From positions 124,001 to 188,000 of the forward strand of contig CAVXXM010000010.1 in NCBI GenBank assembly GCA_963765745.1: a DNA stretch of 64,000 bases. The letters run 5' to 3'. Below the pieces are notes generated by a model, which was given only the letters and a program-made list of their open reading frames with translations, ran no database searches and had not been told where the DNA came from. This DNA is from JAHFPN01 sp963765745. Lineage in GTDB: Bacteria; Pseudomonadota; Alphaproteobacteria; Rhizobiales; Xanthobacteraceae. Position numbers and translations under genes: made by a program. Of the stretch, positions 9,426-19,755 are shown one piece after another (within the stretch, counting starts at the first letter, position 1; every line of letters begins with the position of its first letter).

Positions 9426-9788
9426 TCAAGCGATCAGCAGCAGAATTCCGGCGACCGCCGCGGGCAGCGCCTGCACGAACAGAATTCGCCGCGACACGCT
9501 ATAGGCGCCATAGACCCCGGCGACAACGACGCAGGCGAGGAAAAACAGCTTGATCTGCAGCCCGATGGCCGGAAACGGATGCAGCAGCCCCCACGCCAGG
9601 CCGGCGGCGAGAAAGCCGTTATAGAGTCCCTGATTGGCGGCGAGCACGGCGGAGGCTTTCGCTTTTTCGAGCGACTGGCCGAAGGTGCGCAGGCCCTGCG
9701 GCTTGGTCCAGAGAAACATCTCGAGCACCAAAAAATAAACGTGCAGCAGCGCGACCAGCGCGACAAGCAGATTGGCGACCAGGTACAT
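9426..9788 (-). CDS. DUF1304 family membrane protein
   Basis: This is a 120-residue protein with four hydrophobic helices. The DUF1304 features are visible: an HVYFLVLEMFLW segment at about 16-27, KPQGLRTFG, and an NQGLYNGFLAAGLAWG stretch in helix 2. The function of this family is not established. The gene follows the sigma-54 regulator by 17 bp on the same strand and may be co-transcribed with it. It lies 10 bp upstream of hisS, also same strand. Confidence 0.85.
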   Translation of the reverse strand: MYLVANLLVALVALLHVYFLVLEMFLWTKPQGLRTFGQSLEKAKASAVLAANQGLYNGFLAAGLAWGLLHPFPAIGLQIKLFFLACVVVAGVYGAYSVSRRILFVQALPAAVAGILLLIA

Positions 9789-9806
9789 GGCGAGTCCTCC
9801 GAGCCC

Positions 9807-11208
<1,402 letters not shown>

Positions 11209-11391
11209 GTCCGGGCGACCCCTCGACGCGGACTGAACCTCGGGCTTACAGCCCGAACGGCATGGAGCTTGGCAAAACAGGGTAAACAAACCCTTTTCCG
11301 TGCCTTGCCAAAGCGCCGCAGGACGGCGCAAACGCACGGGTAGCGGCATTATTGGGCGGAAATTCACGCTCGAGGTTTATGGAATAGGGCG

Positions 11392-12567
11392 ATGCGAACT
11401 CAGGTAGCGATCATCGGCGGCGGGCCGGCCGGGCTGTTGCTCTCGCACATGCTCGATCTGAACAAGATCGAGAGCATCGTGCTGGAGCGCAAAAGCCGCG
11501 CCTATGTGCTGGAGCGTATCCGCGCCGGCGTGCTGGAGCCGCACACCGTCGAGCTGCTGCGCGCGGTCGGCCTCGGCGAGCGCATGGACCGGGAAGGGCA
11601 TGTGCACGACGGCTCCTACATCGCCTGGGCCGGGCGCGACCGCTTCCTGATCGATACGCGCAAATACACCGGCAAACCGATGATGGCCTATGGCCAGACC
11701 GCGATCACCGAAGACCTCTACGCGGCGCGCGACAAGGCGGGCGGGCACATCATCGACGAAGCCGACGGCGTGCAGCTACACGATCTGACGATGGATCGTC
11801 CGTACGTGACGTTTTCGAAAGACGGCAAGCGCCAGCGTGTCGATTGCGATTTCGTCGCCGGCTGCGACGGCTTTCACGGCATCAGCCGCAAGTCGATTCC
11901 GGCGGCGAAGCTCAAGACCTTCGACAAGGAATATCCGTTCGGCTGGCTCGGCATCATGTCGGAGACGCCGCCGTTTCCCGACATCGTCTATGCGCATCAC
12001 GAGCGCGGCTTCGCGCTCGCCTCGATGCGCAGCCCGATGCTCAGCCGCTACTACATCCAGTGCGATCTCGACGCCAAGATCGAGGATTGGCCGGACGAGC
12101 GGTTCTGGAAGGAATTGAAGGCGCGTTTCCCGAAGGATATCGCGGACCGGATCGTCACCGGGCCGTCGATCGAGAAATCGATCGCGCCGCTCAGGAGCTT
12201 CGTCGCCGAGCCGATGCAATATGGCCGCATGTTCATGGCGGGCAACTCCGCGCATATCGTGCCGCCGACCGGCGCCAAGGGTCTCAATCTGGCGGTATCG
12301 GACGTCTATTATCTCCACCGCGCGCTGGTCGCGCATTATTCGAAGAAGAACGGCGAGTATCTGGAGAACTATTCGGCCACCGCGCTGCGCCGGGTATGGA
12401 ATGCCGAGCGGCTCTCCTGGTGGCTGACCAATCTGCTGCACCGTTTCCCCGACGACACGCCGTTCGAGGAGCGCACGCGGGAGAACCAGCTCGATTACCT
12501 CGGCTCTTCCGAGCACGCGGCGGCTTCGCTGGCCGAGCAATATGCCGGGCTGCCGTTCGAGGCGTGA
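11392..12567 (+). CDS. pobA: 4-hydroxybenzoate 3-monooxygenase
   Basis: This cytoplasmic flavoprotein hydroxylates 4-hydroxybenzoate to protocatechuate using NAD(P)H and O2, feeding the beta-ketoadipate pathway. At 391 residues it has the family length. The FAD dinucleotide motif GGGPAG is at 9-14, the NADPH/substrate region YVLERIRAG near 45-53, and the DG motif (CDGFHG) near 159. The third FAD motif reads GNSAHIVPPTGAKGLN near 284. The Asp of the usual GDAAH is here Asn (aac). The gene is divergent from a sigma-54 regulator with 183 bp between. No protocatechuate ring-cleavage genes are in the window. Confidence 0.92.
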   Translation: MRTQVAIIGGGPAGLLLSHMLDLNKIESIVLERKSRAYVLERIRAGVLEPHTVELLRAVGLGERMDREGHVHDGSYIAWAGRDRFLIDTRKYTGKPMMAYGQTAITEDLYAARDKAGGHIIDEADGVQLHDLTMDRPYVTFSKDGKRQRVDCDFVAGCDGFHGISRKSIPAAKLKTFDKEYPFGWLGIMSETPPFPDIVYAHHERGFALASMRSPMLSRYYIQCDLDAKIEDWPDERFWKELKARFPKDIADRIVTGPSIEKSIAPLRSFVAEPMQYGRMFMAGNSAHIVPPTGAKGLNLAVSDVYYLHRALVAHYSKKNGEYLENYSATALRRVWNAERLSWWLTNLLHRFPDDTPFEERTRENQLDYLGSSEHAAASLAEQYAGLPFEA

Positions 12568-12576
12568 CCGCACCTG

Positions 12577-12684
12577 TCGTCATCACCGGGCCGGCGCGCA
12601 GCGCCGAGTCCCGGTGATCCCGATCTCTAAAGCACTGCCGTGCCAACCTAAGCGGGATCGCCGGGACAAGCCCGACGATGACGA
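12577..12684. repeat. Intergenic palindromic element B
   Basis: The ends TCGTCATC and GATGACGA are exact inverted repeats 108 bp apart. Inside are CCGGGCC and a GGGATCGCCGGGACAAGCCCG-like half. It occupies the gap between pobA and the aminotransferase. It is related in end sequence to elements A and C but not in its inner half, so it may be a different subfamily of the same dispersed Hyphomicrobiales repeat. Confidence 0.65.
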
Positions 12685-12753
12685 TGAAACGATCGCTAGC
12701 GTGACGAGACGGATGTTTTTGGTCTATTGCTAGGCTGAATTCAGGAGCCGCCC

Positions 12754-14085
12754 ATGCCGTCCAGTCCCGCCCTGCAGCCCAACGATCTGGAAGCCTTCTG
12801 GCTTCCCTTCACCGCCAACCGGGCGTTCAAGAAGCGGCCGCGCCTCGTGGCCCGCTCGAAGGACATGCACTACTTCACGCCCGAAGGGCGCCCGGTGCTC
12901 GACGCCACCGCGGGACTTTGGTGTTGCAACGCCGGGCACAATCGCGAGCCGGTGGTCGAAGCCATCCGCGCCCAGGCCGGCGTGCTCGATTACGCGCCGC
13001 CGTTCCAGTACGCGCATCCGCAGGCCTTCGTGCTGGCGAGCCGCATCGCCGCGCTGGCGCCGGGCGATCTCGATCATGTGTTCTTTTGCAACTCGGGTTC
13101 GGAAGCGTGCGACACGGCGCTGAAAATCGCCATCGCCTATCAGCATGCGCGCGGCGAGGGCACGCGCACGCGCCTGATCGGCCGCGAGCGCGGCTATCAC
13201 GGCGCCGGCTTCGGCGGAATTTCCGTCGGCGGCATCGTTTCCAACCGCCGCTATTTCGGCTCGCTGCTCGCGGGCGTCGATCATCTGCCGCACACCTATA
13301 ACCGGGAGAAGCAGGCGTTCTCCAAGGGCGAGCCGGAATGGGGCGCGCATCTGGCGGACGAGCTGGAGCGCATCGTCGCGCTGCACGATGCCTCGACCAT
13401 CGCCGCGGTGATCGTCGAGCCGATGGCCGGCGCCACCGGCGTGCTGCCGGCGCCCAAGGGCTATCTCGAGCGGCTGCGCGCGATCTGCAACAAGTACGGA
13501 ATTCTTCTCATCTTCGACGAGGTCATCACCGGCTTCGGCCGGCTCGGCCACATGTTCGCGGCCGAGCGCTATGGCGTGGTGCCGGACATGATCTGCTTCG
13601 CCAAGGGCATCACCTCGGGCACCGTGCCGATGGGCGGCGTGATCGTGCGCAAGCCGATCCACGACGCCTTCATGAAGGGGCCGGAGCACGTGACCGAGCT
13701 GTTTCACGGCTATACGTATTCAGCGCATCCGCTGGCCTGCGCGGCGGCGCTGGCGACGCTCGACCTCTATCGCGACGAGAAGCTGATGGAGCGCGCCAAG
13801 CAGCTCGAGCCGATCTGGGCCGACGCGGCCATGGGGCTGAAGGGCTTGCCCGGCGTGCTCGACATTCGCACCGTCGGGCTCACGGTCGGCATCGATCTCA
13901 CGTCGCGGCCGGACGCGGTCGGCAAGCGCGGCTTCGAGTGCATGGAGCGTGCGTTCTTCGACGAAGGCGTGATGATCCGCTGCATGGGCGATACGCTGGC
14001 GGTGGCGTCGCCGCTGATCGTCTCGGAGGCGCAGATCGGCGAGATCTTCGAGAAGCTCGCGAGCGTGATCCGCGCCACGGCCTAG
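12754..14085 (+). CDS. Class III PLP aminotransferase, omega-amino acid:pyruvate type
   Basis: The protein has 443 residues. It moves the amino group from an omega-amino acid such as beta-alanine, or a related amine, to pyruvate. The class III features are visible: an early LDATAGLWCCNAGH segment, the phosphate-binding NSGSEACDTA near residue 113, a DEVITGFGRLG motif, and the PLP lysine in CFAKGIT (Lys284). An AGGAG ribosome-binding site lies 10 bp upstream. The exact amine donor is not readable. Its stop overlaps the stop of the convergent GT2 gene. Confidence 0.9.
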   Translation: MPSSPALQPNDLEAFWLPFTANRAFKKRPRLVARSKDMHYFTPEGRPVLDATAGLWCCNAGHNREPVVEAIRAQAGVLDYAPPFQYAHPQAFVLASRIAALAPGDLDHVFFCNSGSEACDTALKIAIAYQHARGEGTRTRLIGRERGYHGAGFGGISVGGIVSNRRYFGSLLAGVDHLPHTYNREKQAFSKGEPEWGAHLADELERIVALHDASTIAAVIVEPMAGATGVLPAPKGYLERLRAICNKYGILLIFDEVITGFGRLGHMFAAERYGVVPDMICFAKGITSGTVPMGGVIVRKPIHDAFMKGPEHVTELFHGYTYSAHPLACAAALATLDLYRDEKLMERAKQLEPIWADAAMGLKGLPGVLDIRTVGLTVGIDLTSRPDAVGKRGFECMERAFFDEGVMIRCMGDTLAVASPLIVSEAQIGEIFEKLASVIRATA

Positions 14086-15047
14086 CGCTGCAAGGCCGCC
14101 GGCGTCCGCCGATCCGCCTCGGTTTCCGCCACGATGTAGCTCGGGCGCTTCCGCGTCTCGCTCAGGATGCGGCCGACATATTCGCCGATGATGCCGAGCA
14201 CGAGCAATTGCGCGGCGCCCAGAATCGCGATCGCCGCCATGATCGAGGTCCAGCCGGCGACCGTGTGTTGCACGAACAAGAAGCTGATGACCGAATAGAT
14301 CACGAACAGAAAGCCGAGCGCCGCGAAGCCGAGCGCGAGCCAGATGGCGAAGCGCAGCGGCCGGACGCTGTGCGCCGCGATGCCGGTCAGCGCCAACTCG
14401 ACCATGCGCCGCAGCGAATATTTGGTATCGCCGTGCTGGCGGACGCCGCGCGAATAGGGGACCGATACCAGCGGATAGCCGAGCCAGCGCACCAGGCCGC
14501 GCAGGATCACGTCCTGGTCCACGACGCCGTTGACCGAGTCGACGACTGCGCGGTCGAGCAGCATGTAGTCGGCGCTGCCCGGCTCGATGCGCACATCGCC
14601 GATGGTATTGAGCAGCCGATAATAGAGTTGCGAGGTCAGACGCTTCGCCGTCGAGAGGGCGGCTGCGTCATCGGCGCGCTGCGTCGCCACGATCTTGGCG
14701 CCGCCGCGCCAGGCGGCGACCAGTTCGGGGATCAGTTCCGGTGGATGCTCGAAATCGGCGTCCATCACGATGACCGCGCGGCCGGTGGCGTAGCGCAGGC
14801 CCGCGCGCAGCGCGGGCTGGTGACCGAAATTGCGGGTGAATGAGACATAGCGAACATGCGGGTCGCGCGCGGCGGCGGCGCGCAACGCCGCCAGCGTGCC
14901 GTCGCTCGATCCGTCGTCGACGAACACGATCTCGAAGCGGCCGAGCGGCGCGAGAACACCGGCGAGCGCCGCGCACAAAGGCGCGATGTTGCCGGCCTCG
15001 TTATGGGCGGGCACCACGATCGAAATCTCGGCCTGCGCAGCGCCCAT
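14082..15047 (-). CDS. GT2 polyprenyl-phosphate sugar transferase with two C-terminal helices
   Basis: This is a 321-residue member of the same broad family as the GT2 at 4071-5078. It carries ISIVVPAHNE at 8-17, VDDGS at 43-47, a DxD site (MDADFEHPPE, Asp96/Asp98), QYYRLLN-type membrane-proximal helices and two C-terminal transmembrane segments ending before KRPSYIVAE. It probably makes a polyprenyl-phosphate-linked sugar used as donor by a GT39 enzyme. The GT39 gene at 15169 is divergent with 121 bp between, which fits that pairing. Confidence 0.85.
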   Translation of the reverse strand: MGAAQAEISIVVPAHNEAGNIAPLCAALAGVLAPLGRFEIVFVDDGSSDGTLAALRAAAARDPHVRYVSFTRNFGHQPALRAGLRYATGRAVIVMDADFEHPPELIPELVAAWRGGAKIVATQRADDAAALSTAKRLTSQLYYRLLNTIGDVRIEPGSADYMLLDRAVVDSVNGVVDQDVILRGLVRWLGYPLVSVPYSRGVRQHGDTKYSLRRMVELALTGIAAHSVRPLRFAIWLALGFAALGFLFVIYSVISFLFVQHTVAGWTSIMAAIAILGAAQLLVLGIIGEYVGRILSETRKRPSYIVAETEADRRTPAALQR

Positions 15048-15168
15048 CGCTCAAGTCCGCGGCGTGATCGGTGATTGACGTCGTTCAGCCCGTCGGGCAC
15101 TCATTCCGGCGACGGACGCGGGCCAATCTAGGCCGATCGTATTCCCGCGTACAACGGGAGAACCGGGG

Positions 15169-16731
15169 ATGGTCAACGCCGTGACTGCCGCCGGCAACTG
15201 GCTCTCTTCTTGGCTCGCCTCAATGGTCGATCTGGCCCGGCGCGAGCCGGGCAAAGTGCTGCTTGGGGTGCTCGGCTTCCACCTCATCGTGTGGACCGTC
15301 CTGCCGATCCTCGTCAGTCTCAACCTGCAGCTCGATCTCGTCGAGGACCTTGCGCTCGGCAAGGAATGGCAGCTCGGCTACTGGAAGCATCCGCCCTTGC
15401 CGTGGTGGGCGGCCGACCTGATCTATCGCTTCGTCGGCAATGTGAACGCGGTCTACGTGCTCGGCCCGCTCGCGGTCGTCGTCTGCTTCTACGCGGTGTG
15501 GCTGCTCGCGCGCGAAGTCACTGGCGAGTTCGAGGCGCTGGTCGCCGTGCTCGCGCTCGAAGCCATCCATTTCTACAATTTCTCGGCCGTGAAGTTCGCG
15601 CACGACCAGATGCAATTGCCGTTCTGGGCGCTCACCGGGCTGTTTTTTTATCGCGCGATCATCCGCGAACGCGCATTGGACTGGCTGTTGGCCGGCGCTT
15701 TTCTTGCGCTGGCGTTCTGGTCGAAATACGCCGCGTTCGCGCTGGCGGCGACGCTCGGGCTGTTCCTGCTGTTCGATCCGGCCGCGCGGCGGGCCTGGCG
15801 CACGCCGGGTCCTTGGCTCATGGCGCTCGCCTTCGCGCTGGTGATCGCGCCGAACCTTTGGTGGCTCGTCGATACCGGCTTCATGCCGTTCCGTTACGTC
15901 GACGCCCGCGCCGTCGCCGCGACCGGTTGGCTCCAGTACGTCAGCTTCCCGCTGCGCTGGGCCGGCAGCCAGCTGCTCTTCATCCTGCCGGCGATCGGGC
16001 TGATCGCGCTTTTGTTCGCCGGCGTGAAGCGCGGCGAGCCGCGCCGGCCGGACGCCCCGGCCGCTTTTGCCCGCCGCTACGTCACCGCACTCGCGCTCGG
16101 CCCCTTCCTGGTGACGACGCTGGTGGCGGCCGTGCTCGGCCGGCTGCCGGTCGCCTTGTGGGGCTATCCGCTGTGGTCGTTCGCGCCGCTGGCCGCGATC
16201 CTGTGGCTCGGGCCGATCTCCGATCCGCGCCGCCTGCGTTTGTTCGCCGCGGCCTTCATCGCCGTCTTGCTTCTGGTTCCGGTCGCGTACGGCATGTCGG
16301 AGCTGTTCGATTCCTTCATCAGCGACCGGCAGAAGGCCACCAAATTTCCCGGACGGCTGTTGGCCGAGACCGTGACGCGGCAATGGCGGGAACGGACCGG
16401 AACACCGCTTCGCTATGTCGGCGGCGCCGACGTCGGATCGGGACCGGGCGAGTTTCCCGCCAACAACGTCGCCGTCTATTCACCGGATCGCCCGCGCGTC
16501 GTGGTGCATGGCCAGCCGCGATTGAGCCCCTGGATCGATAGAGCCGATCTCGATCGGCGCGGGGCGGTGTTCGTGTGGGAACAGAACTCCACTCAGCCGA
16601 CCCTGCCGGAGGGTCTGCGTGCGACGTTTCCGCGCGCCGAGGCGTTGCCGCCGCTCGTGCTCCCGCTGCAGTCCCGCACGCCGGGCAGGCCGGCGATCAT
16701 CGGCTATGCGATCCTGCCACCACGGCCGTGA
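15169..16731 (+). CDS. GT39-family (ArnT/PMT-like) membrane glycosyltransferase
   Basis: The 520-residue polytopic protein has about 10-12 hydrophobic helices. The first periplasmic loop holds an acidic pair (LVEDLALG) and the KHPPLPWW motif near residues 75-82, as in GT-C enzymes that take a sugar from a polyprenyl-phosphate and add it to lipid A, a lipid or a protein. A soluble tail of about 130 residues follows the last helix. Neighbouring GT2 genes are likely donors' synthases. The acceptor is unknown. The annotated ATG gives a cytoplasmic segment before helix 1, and shorter starts are possible. Confidence 0.85.
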   Translation: MVNAVTAAGNWLSSWLASMVDLARREPGKVLLGVLGFHLIVWTVLPILVSLNLQLDLVEDLALGKEWQLGYWKHPPLPWWAADLIYRFVGNVNAVYVLGPLAVVVCFYAVWLLAREVTGEFEALVAVLALEAIHFYNFSAVKFAHDQMQLPFWALTGLFFYRAIIRERALDWLLAGAFLALAFWSKYAAFALAATLGLFLLFDPAARRAWRTPGPWLMALAFALVIAPNLWWLVDTGFMPFRYVDARAVAATGWLQYVSFPLRWAGSQLLFILPAIGLIALLFAGVKRGEPRRPDAPAAFARRYVTALALGPFLVTTLVAAVLGRLPVALWGYPLWSFAPLAAILWLGPISDPRRLRLFAAAFIAVLLLVPVAYGMSELFDSFISDRQKATKFPGRLLAETVTRQWRERTGTPLRYVGGADVGSGPGEFPANNVAVYSPDRPRVVVHGQPRLSPWIDRADLDRRGAVFVWEQNSTQPTLPEGLRATFPRAEALPPLVLPLQSRTPGRPAIIGYAILPPRP

Positions 16732-16772
16732 TAGCTTGTCCCTGAGGCTGCAAGGACTGATCCGGAGTACGA

Positions 16773-17786
16773 ATGACTCAAAGCCGAATAATCGCGGTGC
16801 TCATATTGGTCGCGGCTGCCGTAGGCGCCGTCTACTGGTATTTGGGAAGGCCGATCGCCGTGACAGCGGCCCGTGTCGAGCGCGGCAACGCGGCGGAGAT
16901 CGTCTATGCCACGGGCGCAATCGAGCCGGTGCGCTGGGCCAAGGTCACGCCGCTGATCAAGGGGCGCATCGTCGAGCGCTGCCGCTGCGAAGGCAAAGAG
17001 GTGAAGGTCGGCGACGTGCTCGCCCGGCTCGACGACAAAGAGGCGCAAGCAACGCTCATCGAGCTCAAGGCGCGTGAAAATTTCGACCGGCGCGAGCTTG
17101 AGCGGCAGACCGAGCTGATGGCGCGAAATGTCACAACCAGCCAAGCTTTCGAGCGAGCCACGAGCGAGCTCATGCGCACGCGTGCCTTGATCTCGGCGCA
17201 GGCCGAACGGCTGCAGAATTACAAGTTGGTCGCGCCGATGGACGGCGTCGTTCTACGCGAGGACGGCGAGGTCGGCGAGATCGTCGATTCGCTGAACGTG
17301 CTGTATCGCATCGGCCTGCCGCGGCCGCTGCAGGTCGTCGCCGAGGTGAACGAGGAGGACATCCCGCGCGTGCGGAACGACATGAAAGTGCTGCTGCGCA
17401 CCGACGCCTTCCTGAACCAGCCGCTCGAAGGAACGGTGAGCGACATCACGCCGGCGGGCGATCCCATCGCCAAGACCTATCGGGTCAAAATCGCGCTGCC
17501 GGACGATACGCCGCTTCGCATCGGCATGAGCGTCGAGGCCAACATCGTGACCCGCGAGAAAGCCGACGTGCTGCTGGTGCCCTCGGCTGCGGTCGCGGAC
17601 GGCCATGTGTTCGTAATCGATGGCTTCCGCGCCTATCGGCGCAAAGTGGAGACCGGTATCCGCGGCACGCGCGCGATCGAGATCGCAAGCGGCCTCAAGG
17701 AAGGCGATCTCGTCATCGCATCGGTGCCGACCGGCCTTGCGGACGGAGCGCGGGTCAGCGTGACGGCGGCCGCGGGCGCGAAATGA
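16773..17786 (+). CDS. Periplasmic adaptor (HlyD/MacA-like) of an ABC exporter
   Basis: The 337-residue protein is anchored by one N-terminal helix (residues 6-25). It has a biotinyl-lipoyl half motif around VKPLIKGRI, a helical hairpin of about 70 residues (residues 85-150, rich in Glu, Arg and Lys), a second half motif with DGVVLREDGEVGE, then beta-barrel and membrane-proximal parts. It links an inner-membrane pump to an outer partner or periplasmic substrate. The gene overlaps the permease by 4 bp and belongs to a three-gene unit with it and the ATPase. Confidence 0.88.
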   Translation: MTQSRIIAVLILVAAAVGAVYWYLGRPIAVTAARVERGNAAEIVYATGAIEPVRWAKVTPLIKGRIVERCRCEGKEVKVGDVLARLDDKEAQATLIELKARENFDRRELERQTELMARNVTTSQAFERATSELMRTRALISAQAERLQNYKLVAPMDGVVLREDGEVGEIVDSLNVLYRIGLPRPLQVVAEVNEEDIPRVRNDMKVLLRTDAFLNQPLEGTVSDITPAGDPIAKTYRVKIALPDDTPLRIGMSVEANIVTREKADVLLVPSAAVADGHVFVIDGFRAYRRKVETGIRGTRAIEIASGLKEGDLVIASVPTGLADGARVSVTAAAGAK

Positions 17787-19018
17787 ACCTGATCTTCAAC
17801 ATCGCCTGGACCCACGTGCGCACGCGCGCGCGGCAGACGCTGATCGCGGGCTTCGGAGTCGCGACCGGCGTCGGATTCTCGATCATGATGGCGTCCCTGA
17901 TGGAGGGCTCGCAGGACGATTTCGTCAAGACGCTGGTCAACGTGCTGCCGCACGTAACCGTCTCCGACGAGCGCAACAGGCCGACGCTGCAGCCGGCCGA
18001 GGTGCGCTATGCCGCCGCAGAAATCCACGGCCTGACGCCCGAGGTGCGCCGGCGCGGAATCAAAAATCCGATGGCCAGCATCGCGGCGCTCGAAGCGTGG
18101 GTACCGGGCAAGCTCACCCCTTCGGTGACGTCGAAAGGCCTGCTGCGCTATGCCGGGCGCGATGTCGCGGTATCGATCACCGGCATCGATCCGCGCACCG
18201 AGGGCAAGGTTTCGAACCTCGAGACCCAGATGCGCCAGGGCGAATTGTCGGCGCTCTACCGAGCGACCAACGCGATCATTCTCGGCGACCGGCTGGCCGA
18301 CAAGCTCGCGGCCAAGGTGGGCGCCAATGTCACGATCTCCGGAAGCCGGAACGTGCGCATCAACGGCACCGTGGTCGGCACGTTTCATTCCGGCGTGCGG
18401 CAAGTCGACGACGCTGCGGCTTATGTCCTGATCAAGACCGGGCAAATCCTGGAGGGCCAGACCGGACTGGTGAACGAATTCCGGGCACGGCTCGCCGATC
18501 CGATGGTCGCGCGGGCGGTCGCGGCGCGGATCGCCGCCGAAACCGGCTACAAGTCGGTGTCGTGGGAGGAGGCGCAGGAAGACCTGCTCTCCGCGTTTCA
18601 GGTGCGCAACATCATCATGTTTACGGTGGTGGGCGCGATCCTGCTGGTCGCGAGCTTCGGCACCTACAACATCATCTCCACCATCACGCACGAGAAATCG
18701 CGCGACATCGCCATCATGAAGTCGCTCGGACTGAACGAGCGCACGGTGCGGCGTATCTTCGTGATCGAAGCGATGGCGATCGGGCTCGCCGGCGCTCTGG
18801 TCGGCTCGGTGCTCGGCTATTTCATGTGCGTCGGCCTCGGCATGGTCGAAATCAAGACGCCGTTCGTCGATGCCACGCGTCTGCCGCTCAAATACACGAT
18901 CAATCACTACGTGATCGCGGCAAGTGTGGCGCTGTTCTCTTCGGCCGTCGCCGGCTACTTCCCGGCTCGCAAGGCGGCACGCGTGCATCCGGTCGAAATC
19001 ATCCGGGGGGCAACGTGA
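17783..19018 (+). CDS. MacB/FtsX-type ABC permease
   Basis: The 411-residue protein has one N-terminal helix, a large periplasmic domain (about residues 45-265) and three C-terminal helices with the FtsX-domain pattern, ending ARKAARVHPVEIIRGAT. Together with the adaptor and the ATPase it should form a mechanotransmission exporter of the MacAB/Lol class. It moves substrate from the periplasm or the outer leaflet and not from the cytosol. The substrate is not known. The gene is coupled on both sides (ATGA at its start, GTGA at its stop). Confidence 0.88.
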   Translation: MNLIFNIAWTHVRTRARQTLIAGFGVATGVGFSIMMASLMEGSQDDFVKTLVNVLPHVTVSDERNRPTLQPAEVRYAAAEIHGLTPEVRRRGIKNPMASIAALEAWVPGKLTPSVTSKGLLRYAGRDVAVSITGIDPRTEGKVSNLETQMRQGELSALYRATNAIILGDRLADKLAAKVGANVTISGSRNVRINGTVVGTFHSGVRQVDDAAAYVLIKTGQILEGQTGLVNEFRARLADPMVARAVAARIAAETGYKSVSWEEAQEDLLSAFQVRNIIMFTVVGAILLVASFGTYNIISTITHEKSRDIAIMKSLGLNERTVRRIFVIEAMAIGLAGALVGSVLGYFMCVGLGMVEIKTPFVDATRLPLKYTINHYVIAASVALFSSAVAGYFPARKAARVHPVEIIRGAT

Positions 19019-19719
19019 GCGAGCCGCTGATCGAGGCCAGGAACGTCACGCGCGTGCTGCCCGGTCTGGTGCCGGTGACGCTGGTGCAGTCGGTGAATTT
19101 GCAGATCTGGCCGCGCGAGTTCGTGGCCATCACGGGGCCATCGGGCTCGGGCAAGTCGTCGCTCCTTTATCTTCTGGGTCTGCTCGACCTGCCGACCGAA
19201 GGCGACGTGTTGATCGGGGGTCGATCGACGACCACCATGTCCGAAGACGAACGGGCCAAGGTGCGGCTCTCCAATCTCGGCTTTGTCTTCCAGTTCCATT
19301 TCCTGTTGCCGGAGTTCAGCCTGACCGAGAACGTCGCGTTGCCGATGCGCGCGCTCGGCGCGCTGTCGGAGGACGAAATCCGCGCGCGCGCCGAGGGGCT
19401 GCTGGATTCGCTCGGGCTCGCGGACCACCGGCACAAGCGTCCGGATCAGATTTCCGGCGGTCAGCGCCAGCGCGTGGCGGTGGCCCGGGCGCTGGCCAAC
19501 GAGCCGCCGGTGTTGCTCGCCGACGAGCCGACCGGCAGCCTCGATACCAAGTCGAGCGCGCAAGTATTCGATCTGTTGCGCAGTCTGGTGGACGAGCGCG
19601 GCAAGACCGTCGTCGCCGTGACCCACGACCTCGCGCTTGCCGCGCGCATGGACCGGCAGGTGCGTATCGTCGATGGCCGCATCGTCGTCGACGAGAAAAC
19701 GGCGCCGGCGCCGGTCTGA
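19015..19719 (+). CDS. ABC transporter ATPase, LolD/MacB type
   Basis: This is a 234-residue ATPase starting at the GTG at 19015, inside the last codons of the permease (GTGA overlap). It has Walker A GPSGSGKSS near residues 41-49, a Q-loop GFVFQFHFLLPEF, the signature ISGGQRQRVAVARAL, Walker B VLLADEPTGSLD and the switch His (VTHD). The FQFHFLLPEF segment is the LolD-like Q-loop signature. It is the third gene of the exporter unit. Confidence 0.92.
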   Translation: MSEPLIEARNVTRVLPGLVPVTLVQSVNLQIWPREFVAITGPSGSGKSSLLYLLGLLDLPTEGDVLIGGRSTTTMSEDERAKVRLSNLGFVFQFHFLLPEFSLTENVALPMRALGALSEDEIRARAEGLLDSLGLADHRHKRPDQISGGQRQRVAVARALANEPPVLLADEPTGSLDTKSSAQVFDLLRSLVDERGKTVVAVTHDLALAARMDRQVRIVDGRIVVDEKTAPAPV

Positions 19720-19755
19720 GCGCATCCGCGCCATCGGCCATCCGGCTATGGCGGA

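Noticed and set aside
11276..11297. AGGGT...ACCCT stem followed by TTTT as a terminator
   Set aside because: It has only five base pairs, an A-rich loop, and lies between two divergent genes where no transcript should end.
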